Source of the DNA: Opitutia bacterium Tous-C8FEB | GTDB lineage: Bacteria; Verrucomicrobiota; Verrucomicrobiia; Opitutales; Opitutaceae | Assembly (NCBI GenBank): GCA_002304435.1 | Contig: NEUZ01000006.1 | Location: forward strand, 1 to 45,131 | DNA: 45,131 bases | Reading direction: 5' to 3' | Part shown: piece after piece, positions 9,901 to 16,694 of the stretch | Layout of the letters: each line of letters opens with the position of its first letter | Position numbering within the stretch: position 1 is the first letter of the stretch | The notes under the pieces: model-generated | Database searches by the model: none | The model's input: only the letters and a program-made list of their open reading frames with translations | What the model was told of the DNA's origin: nothing | Program-made: the position numbers and the translations under genes

Positions 9901-10156
9901 GAAGGCGCTCGGCGTGGTGTTGTTCCGCCAGGGTAATTTCAACCGCGCGGCGACCCTGCTCGGCGAGGCGGCGCAGAAACGGGAAAAGGATGCCGACCTC
10001 CAGCGTTACCTGGGCCTCGCGCTGCGCCAGGTGAAGCGTCCCAGCGACGCGCGCAAGGCGTTAGAAACGGCGCTGGCCCTGAAGCTCTCGGGCGAGGCGG
10101 CGGAGGAAGTCCGGCGCGCGCTCGAAGAATTGAAGGCGGCGGAGAGCCAGTCCTGA
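6932..10156 (+). CDS. prsT: PEP-CTERM-system TPR lipoprotein (PrsT-like)
   Basis: The ORF track starts at a TTG (6917), but ATG at 6932 gives a clean lipoprotein signal, 'MHTFQKLLMVPACLLVLAGC', with the lipobox LAGC. The mature protein is therefore lipid-anchored on a periplasm-exposed surface. The remaining ~1050 residues are almost entirely tetratricopeptide repeats with the W/L-G-Y-A-F-A-P pattern, for example 'AEAELEFKTAQQ...PRALVGLGEVYLHQGRLDRA'. Long TPR lipoproteins of this size next to exosortases are described as PrsT (TIGR02917) and are thought to act in export or assembly of sorted proteins and exopolysaccharide. It lies 19 bases after the exosortase, which supports that role. At 1074 residues it is slightly longer than typical family members. 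Confidence 0.85.
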   Translation: MHTFQKLLMVPACLLVLAGCSRESRIDKALKKGEELLAAGKYAEAELEFKTAQQTPQPQPRALVGLGEVYLHQGRLDRASAFLAKAKELLPDDVDVRLKLAMCQLSLRQPAEARSAARFVLERRPADPEAPLLLADTSQNGPEVEESRAILKALPAPAVNGAPALAGQAMLAIKEKKFDEADALIARARAADAKYYATNSAQALLHLARNEPEKADAALQAVTETAPNRVMHEVRWAAFKLQQKDVAAARRILEGVVQRRGDYVPALLALAHLENSEQKADAALELANKAVATEPFGGEAILLAGQIKLQRQDWDGAIVEFERLLSLFQNNPMAHFHLARAHVGKGELNKAIVSLQTAIGIDPTYPPPVILFSTLHLRKGEPAPAEAPLRRLLQSRADFSPAWEQLGEVLRALGRNDESWRVYDALVKAAPQNAGWTFRRGELAVRLGRTTDAKTDLTKALELDKTQLGALELLIGIAFGAKQGPEALRLAQASVQANPQSARPQLILARVHLTLKEADKAEAALKRAIELEPDTSEPYLALAQFLGSTQKHEGAVASLETLLAKNPKSAQALLLKGMLLEAKKDFPGARSAYEGLLAADPQSWLALNNLAYIQLDHFKDPAKAREYAAKAREVAPGNPAVADTLGWSLSRLSQYAQAEPLLKEALAGLPDNPEVLYHVGVNSYYLGQEEAARKALQQALKLAPEFPHAAEAKARLAILDFDPAKAGAEVRKLIETELSARKDDPLLLSRLALLQERAGELKEALASWQAAAAASPTNAGFALGIVRILEAQGEGEKALEAAKAARKVASADPDVARALGRIASRQGQHSWGLSLLREAARGRPGVPEVQLDLAEGAAAAGDHREAETALQELVQSHAAHPLAKEAAALRTFLTAGEAGKPAPAALEERRKAAPRSAWVLWADGKLAEKAGDAAKARAAYEQLLAAYPEHQMGQQRLAVLWSAVTDADAKRTLEYATKSRERFPDDPEVAKALGVVLFRQGNFNRAATLLGEAAQKREKDADLQRYLGLALRQVKRPSDARKALETALALKLSGEAAEEVRRALEELKAAESQS

Positions 10157-10159
10157 GGC

Positions 10160-11908
10160 GTGGTTGTGAGCGCCGGGAAGACCTTCCTTACGTTCGGGGA
10201 TCGTCTTCCCGGCCGGGCGCTCTTCGCGGGGCTGCTCTTCGCCGCTCTCCTCTGGTGCTACGGCGGCACGGCTTCGGCGCCGCTGTTGCTCGACGACGAA
10301 ATCACCCTGGTTCGCAATCGCTCGATCCAGCAATTGGGAGACTGGGCCGCTGTCCTCTCGCCGCCGGCAGACGGCACCACGGGCGGACGCCCGCTCGCCA
10401 ACCTCTCCTTCGCCCTCACCTACGCCGTGAGCGGAGTTCAGCCTTGGGCTCATCGCCTCGCCAACGTGTGCCTGCACGGGATCGTTTCCCTGCTGGCCTT
10501 CGGCGTGGTGCGGCGGGTGCTCGCGCTCCCCGGTTTCCCCGATCGCTTGCGCGATCGGGCCGGTGAGCTCGGAGCCGTGGTGGCGCTGCTCTGGGCGGTG
10601 CATCCCCTGCTCACCCAGTCCGTCACGTACATCTCGCAGCGCACGGAGGTGCTGATGGCGGGGGGCTATCTCCTCACGCTGTACGCCTTCCTCCGGGCGG
10701 AGACGGAGCCGGCCCGAAGTGACGTCTGGCGCTTCGTTTCCGTCGCGGCCTGTTGGCTCGGTAGCCTGTGCAAGGAGGCGATCGCCACCGTTCCGTTCGT
10801 CGTGCTGCTGGGCCACTGGCTGCTGCTGCGCGTGGATCTCCGGACCCTGTGGCGGGAACGGCTGGGCTATTACGCCACGCTCACGCTGAGCTGGACCATT
10901 TTGGCGGTCAGCCTGAACAAGGTCTACGAGCGCGGGGTGACGTTCGACGCCGGAGTCTCGCCGCTGCAATACGCGACGGTGCAGGTCAGCGCGGTCGTGG
11001 AGTACCTCCGGCTTTCGTTCTGGCCGCACCCGCTGATCTTTGACCATTCGCCGCTGGTGGTCTTCCAGCCGCGGCTTTCCCTGCCTCACGCGCTGGTCCT
11101 GATCGCGCTCTTGGGCGGGGTGGGGTGGTGCTTGGCGCGGCGTTCCCGGTGGGGGTTTGCGGGGGCGTGGTTCTTTCTGATCTTGGCGCCAACCTCGAGT
11201 GTCATCCCCGTGGTGAATGCCGCGGTGGCCGAGAACCGGGCCTACCTTCCCTCCCTCGCGGTCGTGGCGGGTGTGGTGGTCGGGTTGGCGCTGGTTCTTA
11301 ACCGTTGGGTGGCGCGGCTGACCATCGGGGTCCTCGTGGTTTCGGCTGCCTGGGCCACCGTCGGGCGCAATCTCGATTACGCCGACGCGCTTTCACTCTG
11401 GCAGGACACGGTGGAGAAGGAGCCCGGGAATCCGCGCGCCCACGGGCAACTCGCTTTCGCGCTTTACTCCCACGGTCAATCGGAGGCGGCCCTCCGACAC
11501 TATCGGGAGGCACTCCGGCTCGATCCGGACCGGGCTGCTCACCACACCGGGGCCGGGGTGATTTTAGCCGCTCAGCCCGGGGGCCTCGCCGACGCGCAGC
11601 GGCATCTGGCCGAGGCGGAGGCGAATGCCAATCTGGGCTCGGTGTTAGGGCGGTTGGGTAAGGATTTGGCGGGGGCAGAGCGGCACCTGCGAGAGGCGGT
11701 ACGGCTCGCGCCGGGCGATCCCGGGGTCTGGTTCCTGTACGGCGAATTTGTCGAACAACGCCGGTCTGATCTTCCGGAAGCGCGCCGGGCCTATCTTGAG
11801 GCCCTCCGGTTGCGCCCGGGATTCGAGCCCGCCCTGCTGGCCCTCGCTCGGCTGGAACCTGCCGCCGCCCGGCCCGGCGGGCCCCTGACTTCCCCTTCCT
11901 TACCATGA
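10160..11908 (+). CDS. TMTC-like polytopic membrane protein with C-terminal TPRs
   Basis: A 582-residue protein. The start is GTG at 10160 or GTG at 10166. The first ~400 residues contain about ten hydrophobic segments and match the layout of GT-C fold glycosyltransferases related to TMTC/O-mannosyltransferases: an early acidic loop 'APLLLDDEITLV', then 'GRPLANLSFALTYAVSGVQPWAHRLANVCLH', 'YISQRTEVLMAGGYLLTLYAF' and 'LGSLCKEAIATVPF'. The last ~160 residues are TPRs ('GNPRAHGQLAFALYSHGQSEAALRHYREALRLDP'). Such proteins are predicted to move sugars from a lipid-linked donor to proteins on the outer side of the inner membrane, but bacterial members are little tested. It sits 3 bases after prsT and overlaps galE by 4 nt (ATGA), which suggests supply of a UDP-sugar-derived unit to the exosortase pathway. 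Confidence 0.7.
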   Translation: MVVSAGKTFLTFGDRLPGRALFAGLLFAALLWCYGGTASAPLLLDDEITLVRNRSIQQLGDWAAVLSPPADGTTGGRPLANLSFALTYAVSGVQPWAHRLANVCLHGIVSLLAFGVVRRVLALPGFPDRLRDRAGELGAVVALLWAVHPLLTQSVTYISQRTEVLMAGGYLLTLYAFLRAETEPARSDVWRFVSVAACWLGSLCKEAIATVPFVVLLGHWLLLRVDLRTLWRERLGYYATLTLSWTILAVSLNKVYERGVTFDAGVSPLQYATVQVSAVVEYLRLSFWPHPLIFDHSPLVVFQPRLSLPHALVLIALLGGVGWCLARRSRWGFAGAWFFLILAPTSSVIPVVNAAVAENRAYLPSLAVVAGVVVGLALVLNRWVARLTIGVLVVSAAWATVGRNLDYADALSLWQDTVEKEPGNPRAHGQLAFALYSHGQSEAALRHYREALRLDPDRAAHHTGAGVILAAQPGGLADAQRHLAEAEANANLGSVLGRLGKDLAGAERHLREAVRLAPGDPGVWFLYGEFVEQRRSDLPEARRAYLEALRLRPGFEPALLALARLEPAAARPGGPLTSPSLP

Positions 11909-12897
11909 ACATCCTCGTCGTCGGCGGCGCCGGCTATATCGGCAGTCATTGTGTCCGCCAAATCCTGGCCGCCGGGCATCGGCCGGTCATTCTCGACAAC
12001 TTCGTCTACGGGCATCGGGCGGCGGTGCCCGCGGGAGTGACCCTCCACGAGGGTAATCTGGGCGACGCACCCTTCGTCCGGCGCGTGCTCGAGGCGGAGC
12101 GCATCGACGCGGTGATGCACTTCGCGGCCTACTGTTACGTCGGGGAGTCGGTCACGGACCCGATGAAGTACTACTTCAACAACGTCGTCGCGACCCTCCA
12201 CCTCCTGCAGGCGATGCGGGACGCCGGGGTGCGGCGTTTCATCTTCTCCTCGACGTGCGCGACCTTCGGGGTGCCGGCGACGCTCCCGATTCACGAGAAC
12301 CTGCCGCAGGCGCCGATCAATCCCTACGGCCAGACCAAACTCGACATCGAGCAGGTCCTGAAGGCCCTGGCGGTCGCCCACGGGCTGAGCTTCGCGGTCT
12401 TCCGGTACTTCAATGCCGCGGGCGCGGCCGAGGATGGCAGCATCGGCGAGGACCACGCGCCGGAGACGCACCTCATTCCCCTCGCGATCGACGTCGCCAC
12501 CGGCCGCCGGCCGCACCTGCAGCTGTTCGGCACCGATTACCCGACCCCAGATGGCACCTGCCTCCGGGATTACGTCCACGTGGACGACCTCAGCCGGGCG
12601 CATATCGCGGCCTGCACCCGCCTAGACGCCCCGGGCACCCAGCTCTTCTACAACCTCGGCACGGGCCGTCCGACCTCCAACCGTGAGGTCATCGCGGCGG
12701 TCGAGGAGATCACCGGCCGCCCGGTCCGCGTCGTCGAGTCCCCGCGCCGCGCCGGGGATCCGCCGGCCCTGTTTGCGGATTCGGCGAAGGCCCGCCGCGA
12801 GCTGGGGTGGACGGTGAAATTTCCGGACATCAAGTCGATCGTCGCCACCGCGTGGAAGTGGCATCAGGCGCGCCCGGCAGGCTTCGGGGATCGTTAG
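11905..12897 (+). CDS. galE: UDP-glucose 4-epimerase
   Basis: A 330-residue extended short-chain dehydrogenase. It has the NAD-binding 'GGAGYIGSH' at the N-terminus, the catalytic Ser in 'IFSSTCATFG', and the catalytic Tyr/Lys in 'NPYGQTKLDIE'. The GalE-specific segments 'RYFNAAGA', 'HLIPLAIDVATGRRPHLQLFGTDYPTPDGTCLRDYVHVDDL' and 'YNLGTGRPTSNREVI' are all present, and the length is normal for the family. It interconverts UDP-glucose and UDP-galactose in the cytoplasm. Its ATG overlaps the preceding stop (ATGA), so it is translationally coupled to the TMTC-like protein and probably supplies galactose for surface glycans made by this cluster. Confidence 0.95.
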   Translation: MNILVVGGAGYIGSHCVRQILAAGHRPVILDNFVYGHRAAVPAGVTLHEGNLGDAPFVRRVLEAERIDAVMHFAAYCYVGESVTDPMKYYFNNVVATLHLLQAMRDAGVRRFIFSSTCATFGVPATLPIHENLPQAPINPYGQTKLDIEQVLKALAVAHGLSFAVFRYFNAAGAAEDGSIGEDHAPETHLIPLAIDVATGRRPHLQLFGTDYPTPDGTCLRDYVHVDDLSRAHIAACTRLDAPGTQLFYNLGTGRPTSNREVIAAVEEITGRPVRVVESPRRAGDPPALFADSAKARRELGWTVKFPDIKSIVATAWKWHQARPAGFGDR

Positions 12898-13156
12898 GTC
12901 TTCCCGGGCGGCCGCCTCGGTTGCGACGAGCCGCTCTGATGACCTTGGGGGCGCGGCGTGGCGCGGATGCGGCCGGCGGCCCTTGCTGCAAGCCTCCCGC
13001 GACAGCCGAATTGCCAAAAAGTGTAAAGTGACCCCGCCAAAACGCCGGTAGAGCTTACACTTTGCATTAAGGCTCCACGGAGGGGTGGTCCGAGAGCCTC
13101 TCCCGAGCTCGTTCCAGAGCAGCGAGTTAGGCGTCAATAAGTGGCAATACGTAGGC
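12898..13156. other. Intergenic region with an inverted repeat
   Basis: No gene is seen between galE and the sigma-54 promoter. The ORFs here are shadows, and the 13141 start offered by the track overlaps the promoter. The stretch around 13010-13070 is less GC-rich than its surroundings and contains an inverted repeat listed separately. No terminator with a T-run was found after galE. Confidence 0.5.
13018..13063. repeat. Inverted repeat AAAGTGTAA / TTACACTTT
   Basis: A perfect 9-nt inverted repeat (13018-13026 and 13055-13063) is separated by 28 bases that include 'accccgccaaaacgccgg'. The short direct repeat 'gccaaaa' occurs within it as well. It could be an operator, a degenerate insertion-element end or a small mobile repeat. 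No transposase or target duplication is visible, so its nature is open. Confidence 0.45.
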
Positions 13157-13173
13157 TTGGCACGGCGATTGCT
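13157..13173 (+). promoter_or_regulatory. Sigma-54 (RpoN) -24/-12 promoter
   Basis: TTGGCACGGCGATTGCT matches the consensus YTGGCACGRNNNTTGCW at every defined position, with the correct GG-to-GC spacing. The predicted transcription start is near 13184, leaving a leader of about 35 nt before the ATG at 13219. It lies directly upstream of the gene for the VPDRG-tailed protein. In other exosortase systems the PrsK/PrsR two-component pair acts with RpoN; no such regulator is in this window. Confidence 0.85.
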
Positions 13174-13218
13174 TACGGTAGGGCGAATCGCAACTTGATC
13201 GCCTTACCCGCCCCGCCG

Positions 13219-14127
13219 ATGACCTCCGCCCGCCGCTTCCTGCCCCTGCTGCTTGTTTCCGCCCTGTCCACTGTCCCGGCTGCGGCGGCGTCCTATTTCT
13301 ACGCGGTGGGGTCCAATAATCACATCTACGAGGTCAGCGACACCGGGGTGACGCGGGACGTCCGGGACCTCTCGGGCGTGGTCGGCTCCTCGCCGGTGAA
13401 CGGCGCGGCTTTCGACACCGCCCGCAGCCAGTTCTTCTTTGCCGTTCCGGCCGTGAGTGGACCCGGCTCTCTCTGGTATTGGAATCAGGCCTCCGATACC
13501 ACTCCGGTCTCCCTCGGCCTGTTGCCGACCGCGCGCCCGGACAATGGCGCTTACTGGGACGGAGCCTACTGGTACATCCAGCAAGGCACGCACACGCTGC
13601 ACCGCATCGGGCTGCAGTACGATGGGTCAGGTAACCCCACGTTGGCTGCCGGCGGTGACTCCACGGCCACCCTCATCGGCGCGGTCCCGACGGTTAATAA
13701 CAACTATTTCGGCGACATCGTCATTACTAGTGGCGGGACGCTCTACGCCACCACCGCCAATGGGGACGCGTTCTACTCCGTAAGTTTGTCTTCCGGGGCG
13801 CTGAGCGGGAACCGGACGGTCACTTCTCTGGGCTCGGTAGGGTCAGCTGGGGTCGACAAGGTGCAGCTCTCCCTCGACGCGGCTGGCACGACGCTCTACG
13901 GCCACGCCTACGACACGGGGCAGTGGTACACGGTGAACACAACCAACGGTGCGCTCACGACCCTGGCTTTCAGCACGCTCACCGGAGGGGTCTCCAACGG
14001 CTTCCAGGATATCGCAGGCGCTTCCGCCTTGCCGACGCCGTCCGCCGGCGTTCCGGACCGTGGCCCGTGGTTGGCCCTTCTGTCGGTGACCCTTGTCTCC
14101 CTCGTGCTGGCGCGGCGTCGTCGCTGA
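13219..14127 (+). CDS. Secreted protein with VPDSG-type exosortase sorting tail
   Basis: The ORF track begins at 13141, but that start would overlap the sigma-54 promoter. ATG at 13219 gives a proper signal peptide ('RRFLPLLLVSALSTVPAAAA'), leaving 302 residues. The body is Ser/Thr/Gly-rich and beta-rich, with repeated 'GGTLYATTANGDAFYSVSLSSGALSG'-like segments resembling a propeller of the kind found in PEP-CTERM proteins. The C-terminus reads 'VPDRGPWLALLSVTLVSLVLARRRR': a short motif, one transmembrane helix and a basic cluster, the tripartite exosortase sorting signal. The motif is VPDRG rather than VPDSG. The protein is the only visible substrate for the exosortase in the window. Its molecular function is unknown; it is probably an extracellular matrix or surface protein. 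Confidence 0.85.
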   Translation: MTSARRFLPLLLVSALSTVPAAAASYFYAVGSNNHIYEVSDTGVTRDVRDLSGVVGSSPVNGAAFDTARSQFFFAVPAVSGPGSLWYWNQASDTTPVSLGLLPTARPDNGAYWDGAYWYIQQGTHTLHRIGLQYDGSGNPTLAAGGDSTATLIGAVPTVNNNYFGDIVITSGGTLYATTANGDAFYSVSLSSGALSGNRTVTSLGSVGSAGVDKVQLSLDAAGTTLYGHAYDTGQWYTVNTTNGALTTLAFSTLTGGVSNGFQDIAGASALPTPSAGVPDRGPWLALLSVTLVSLVLARRRR

Positions 14128-14196
14128 GCCGGCGAGTCGGATTTCCCGCCGCGATAGTCGCGCCTGTCGCGGCGCATGAGCTCCCGTCATCGGTGC

Positions 14197-15720
14197 CTAG
14201 CCGACCGCGGCTCCGCCGTCCGTCGGAGCGCTCCGGGGACCGGTGATGCGGAGGATCTCACGCTCGCCCTTACCTTTGAGACTGACCACGCCCAGCGACT
14301 CGCCCGCGTAGAGGGCGGCGATCCGGACCCAAGTTGAGGCCTCCACGCAGACGCTCCCCGGGGGCGCCGCCTGCTCCATCCGCGAGGCTATGTTCACGGT
14401 GTCACCCCAGACGTCATACTGATACTTCTGGCGCCCGATCACCCCGGCGCTCACCGGCCCCGCGTGTACCCCAACGCGCAGGCGCCAACCCTCGCCGTGA
14501 GTCGCGGCCGCGCGGGCCAGCTCGAGTCCGCACGCGACGGCGGCCGCCGCTGGGTTCGGCAGCGGGGAAACGAGCCCGGCCACGGCCATAAACGAGTCCC
14601 CGATGGTCTTGATCTTCTCCAGCCCGTGCCGGGCCGAGATCTCCTCGAAGGCCTCCACCAGGCCCTGCAGTTCCCGGTGCACGGCGATCGCTGACTTGCC
14701 GGAGCACCACGAGGTGAAGCCCGCGAGATCGGTGAACAGGACCGCCACTTCCGCCACCGCCCGCGGTTGCACCTGACGCGTCGCCTGCAGCTCTCGTGCC
14801 ACGTCCTTGGGCAAGATCACGTGCAGGAGTTCCTCGATCCGCCGCCGTTGCTCCGCCTCGCGGTCCTGCAGGCGCTTCTTGCCGAGGCACGCGTCGATGC
14901 GCGCCCGCAGGAGGACGGGGTTGAACGGCTTCGGCAGGTAGTCCTCCGCGCCGAGCCCGATGCAGCGCACCACGCGGCTGAGGTCCCGGGACGCGGACAG
15001 CACGATCACCGGCAGGCGCTGTAACTCCGGGTCGGCGCGAAGGATCCGCAGCGTCTCCTCGCCGTCCAGGACCGGCATCTGGAGGTCGAGCAGCACCAGA
15101 TCGCGGGGCGTCCGGCGGAGGAGCGCGAGGGCCTCGCGTCCGTCCGCCGCGCAGAGCACGTCGTGGCCGAGGCGCCGGAGACGCCGCTCCAGCAGCTGGC
15201 GGTTGCCCTCGTCGTCGTCGACGACCAGAAGCCGACCCGGTTCCGCGGCGGGAGCATCGGTGCCCGCCGCCGGCGCTTCCTCGCCGGCGATTTCCTCCGT
15301 CTCAACCTCCAGGTGCCCCGCGGCTGGAGGAACGCCGGCGACCGCGGGAACCGTGAGGGCCGCGATCAGGCGGCCGAAATTTTCCGCGGCGTCGCGGATC
15401 CGGGCCAGATCCGCCGGGGCGTCCGGCAGATCGGGTGGCGCCAGCGCGGCCAGTTGCTCCGCCAGCCCGTGGATCTCCCCCACGAGGCGGGGCCATTCCG
15501 GGGGCGTGCGTGGCGGCCGGCTGGAGTCGGGGCCCTCGGCCGGCGGAGGCGCCAGTTCATCCACGCCGCGTTGCAGGGTCTGGCCGAGCGCGTGGACCCG
15601 CTCCAAACCCCGATGCCACTCGCCGACCTCCGCCGCGTGCGTCTCCTCCAGCAGCATCTCGGAATAGCCGAGGATGTGGTTCAGCGGGGTCCGCAGCTCG
15701 TGCTTTAGCTTTGGCTTCAT
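14197..15720 (-). CDS. HisKA-like / receiver / class III nucleotidyl cyclase fusion
   Basis: The start is ATG at 15720 ('MKPKLKHELRTPLNH'), not the longer track start, giving 507 residues. Residues 1-~50 look like a histidine-kinase dimerisation helix with the H-box 'KHELRTPLNHILGYSEM' (His7), but no ATPase domain follows. A response-regulator receiver domain spans ~162-285, with phosphoacceptor Asp212 ('LLDLQMP') and Lys264 ('YLPKP'). A class III cyclase domain spans ~323-500: metal-binding Asp331 ('FTDLAGF') and Asp375 ('KTIGDSF'), purine-specifying Lys371 and Asp436 ('YQYDVWGD'), and the Asn443/Arg447 pair ('TVNIASRM'). The Lys/Asp pair predicts ATP as substrate and cAMP as product. It is cytoplasmic, with no transmembrane segment. 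The separate kinase that would phosphorylate the receiver is not visible. Confidence 0.85.
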   Translation of the reverse strand: MKPKLKHELRTPLNHILGYSEMLLEETHAAEVGEWHRGLERVHALGQTLQRGVDELAPPPAEGPDSSRPPRTPPEWPRLVGEIHGLAEQLAALAPPDLPDAPADLARIRDAAENFGRLIAALTVPAVAGVPPAAGHLEVETEEIAGEEAPAAGTDAPAAEPGRLLVVDDDEGNRQLLERRLRRLGHDVLCAADGREALALLRRTPRDLVLLDLQMPVLDGEETLRILRADPELQRLPVIVLSASRDLSRVVRCIGLGAEDYLPKPFNPVLLRARIDACLGKKRLQDREAEQRRRIEELLHVILPKDVARELQATRQVQPRAVAEVAVLFTDLAGFTSWCSGKSAIAVHRELQGLVEAFEEISARHGLEKIKTIGDSFMAVAGLVSPLPNPAAAAVACGLELARAAATHGEGWRLRVGVHAGPVSAGVIGRQKYQYDVWGDTVNIASRMEQAAPPGSVCVEASTWVRIAALYAGESLGVVSLKGKGEREILRITGPRSAPTDGGAAVG

Positions 15721-15872
15721 CGGGCGTGGCGGGGCGTGACGTAAGGGGTAGGCGCCCCGCGGCGCGATCGCAATCCGGCAAGTCCGGCGTGAATACGCGC
15801 CCCTTCCCACCTAGGACGGCGGGAGGGCACCGAACTTGCGTGGCCATCTGCCGCCCTGACGACTTGGGCGGA

Positions 15873-16640
15873 CTATTCCCGGATGAACAGATGCTCGTCC
15901 CCGCCCCGGTAGCCCTCCAGCGCCTCGCGGAAACCACTCTGGGCGAGTCGTTCGGCGACGGCCGCGCGCGTGGAGCGCGGCGGGAAAACCCGCACGAAGA
16001 TCAGCCGTGCCCGGGCCAGGATCGGCAGCGCGGCGTCGAGGATCGGCAGCTCGTGGCCCTCCGCGTCCAGCTTCACGATCGCGAACCCTTCGAGGCCCCG
16101 TGCGGCGCAGTACTCCCGCAGGCCCACGGTGCGCACCGGCAGCGGCCGGCGGAGGCCGAGCTCGGCCGCCTTTTCGCGCAACAAGGTGGCGCCTAGGCGG
16201 GTGCGGGTCGTGAACAGGGTACTGGTGCCATCGCGGACGTCGACCGCCGCCTCTTCGATCTGCCAACGCGACCCGAGGCCATTGCGCCGCGCCAGCGCCG
16301 CGATGTGGCGGGCCAAGCGGGGCACCGGCTCAAAAAGATGGATGCGGGCCTCGGGCCAGCGGTCGGCGACCGAGAGGGCGAAGAGCCCGGTGTGCGCGCC
16401 GACGTCGAGCACCTCCGGCGCCGGGCCGCCCACGAGGTCGCGGTGGCGGTCCAGCGGATAGGTATCTTCGACGAAGATGCGCTCGTACACGCGGCGTTGG
16501 GTCCGATCCCAGATCGGGACCACGAACCCGGAGCGCGAGCGCGCATCGATCGGGAAGCAGCGGATGAAGAGATCCCGCCAGTGGGCACCGAGCCGCTCAA
16601 AAGGCCCGCGCGGCGGACGGGATAAGGTTGCCGGAGGCAT
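15873..16640 (-). CDS. FkbM-family methyltransferase
   Basis: A 255-residue protein with the SAM-binding motif I 'VLDVGAHTGLFALSVA', then 'IHLFEPVPRLARHIAALARRNGL' (acidic residue for the ribose), and the FkbM-typical 'FAIVKLDAEGHELPILDAALPIL'. The C-terminal part is normal for the family. FkbM members O-methylate sugars or small molecules and often occur in polysaccharide or secondary-metabolite clusters. It lies upstream of the cyclase gene and downstream of a glycosyltransferase gene on the same strand, about 54 bases from the latter. Modification of a glycan is the likely role; the substrate is unknown. Confidence 0.85.
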   Translation of the reverse strand: MPPATLSRPPRGPFERLGAHWRDLFIRCFPIDARSRSGFVVPIWDRTQRRVYERIFVEDTYPLDRHRDLVGGPAPEVLDVGAHTGLFALSVADRWPEARIHLFEPVPRLARHIAALARRNGLGSRWQIEEAAVDVRDGTSTLFTTRTRLGATLLREKAAELGLRRPLPVRTVGLREYCAARGLEGFAIVKLDAEGHELPILDAALPILARARLIFVRVFPPRSTRAAVAERLAQSGFREALEGYRGGDEHLFIRE

Positions 16641-16694
16641 CGGGGTGAGGGTGAAGTCTGGGCCCGTGTGACTTCGAGGGCGCGGGGCGGCAGC

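Noticed and set aside
13018-13063. Insertion sequence
   Set aside because: No transposase gene, no target-site duplication and only 28 bases between the arms; kept only as an inverted repeat of unknown nature.
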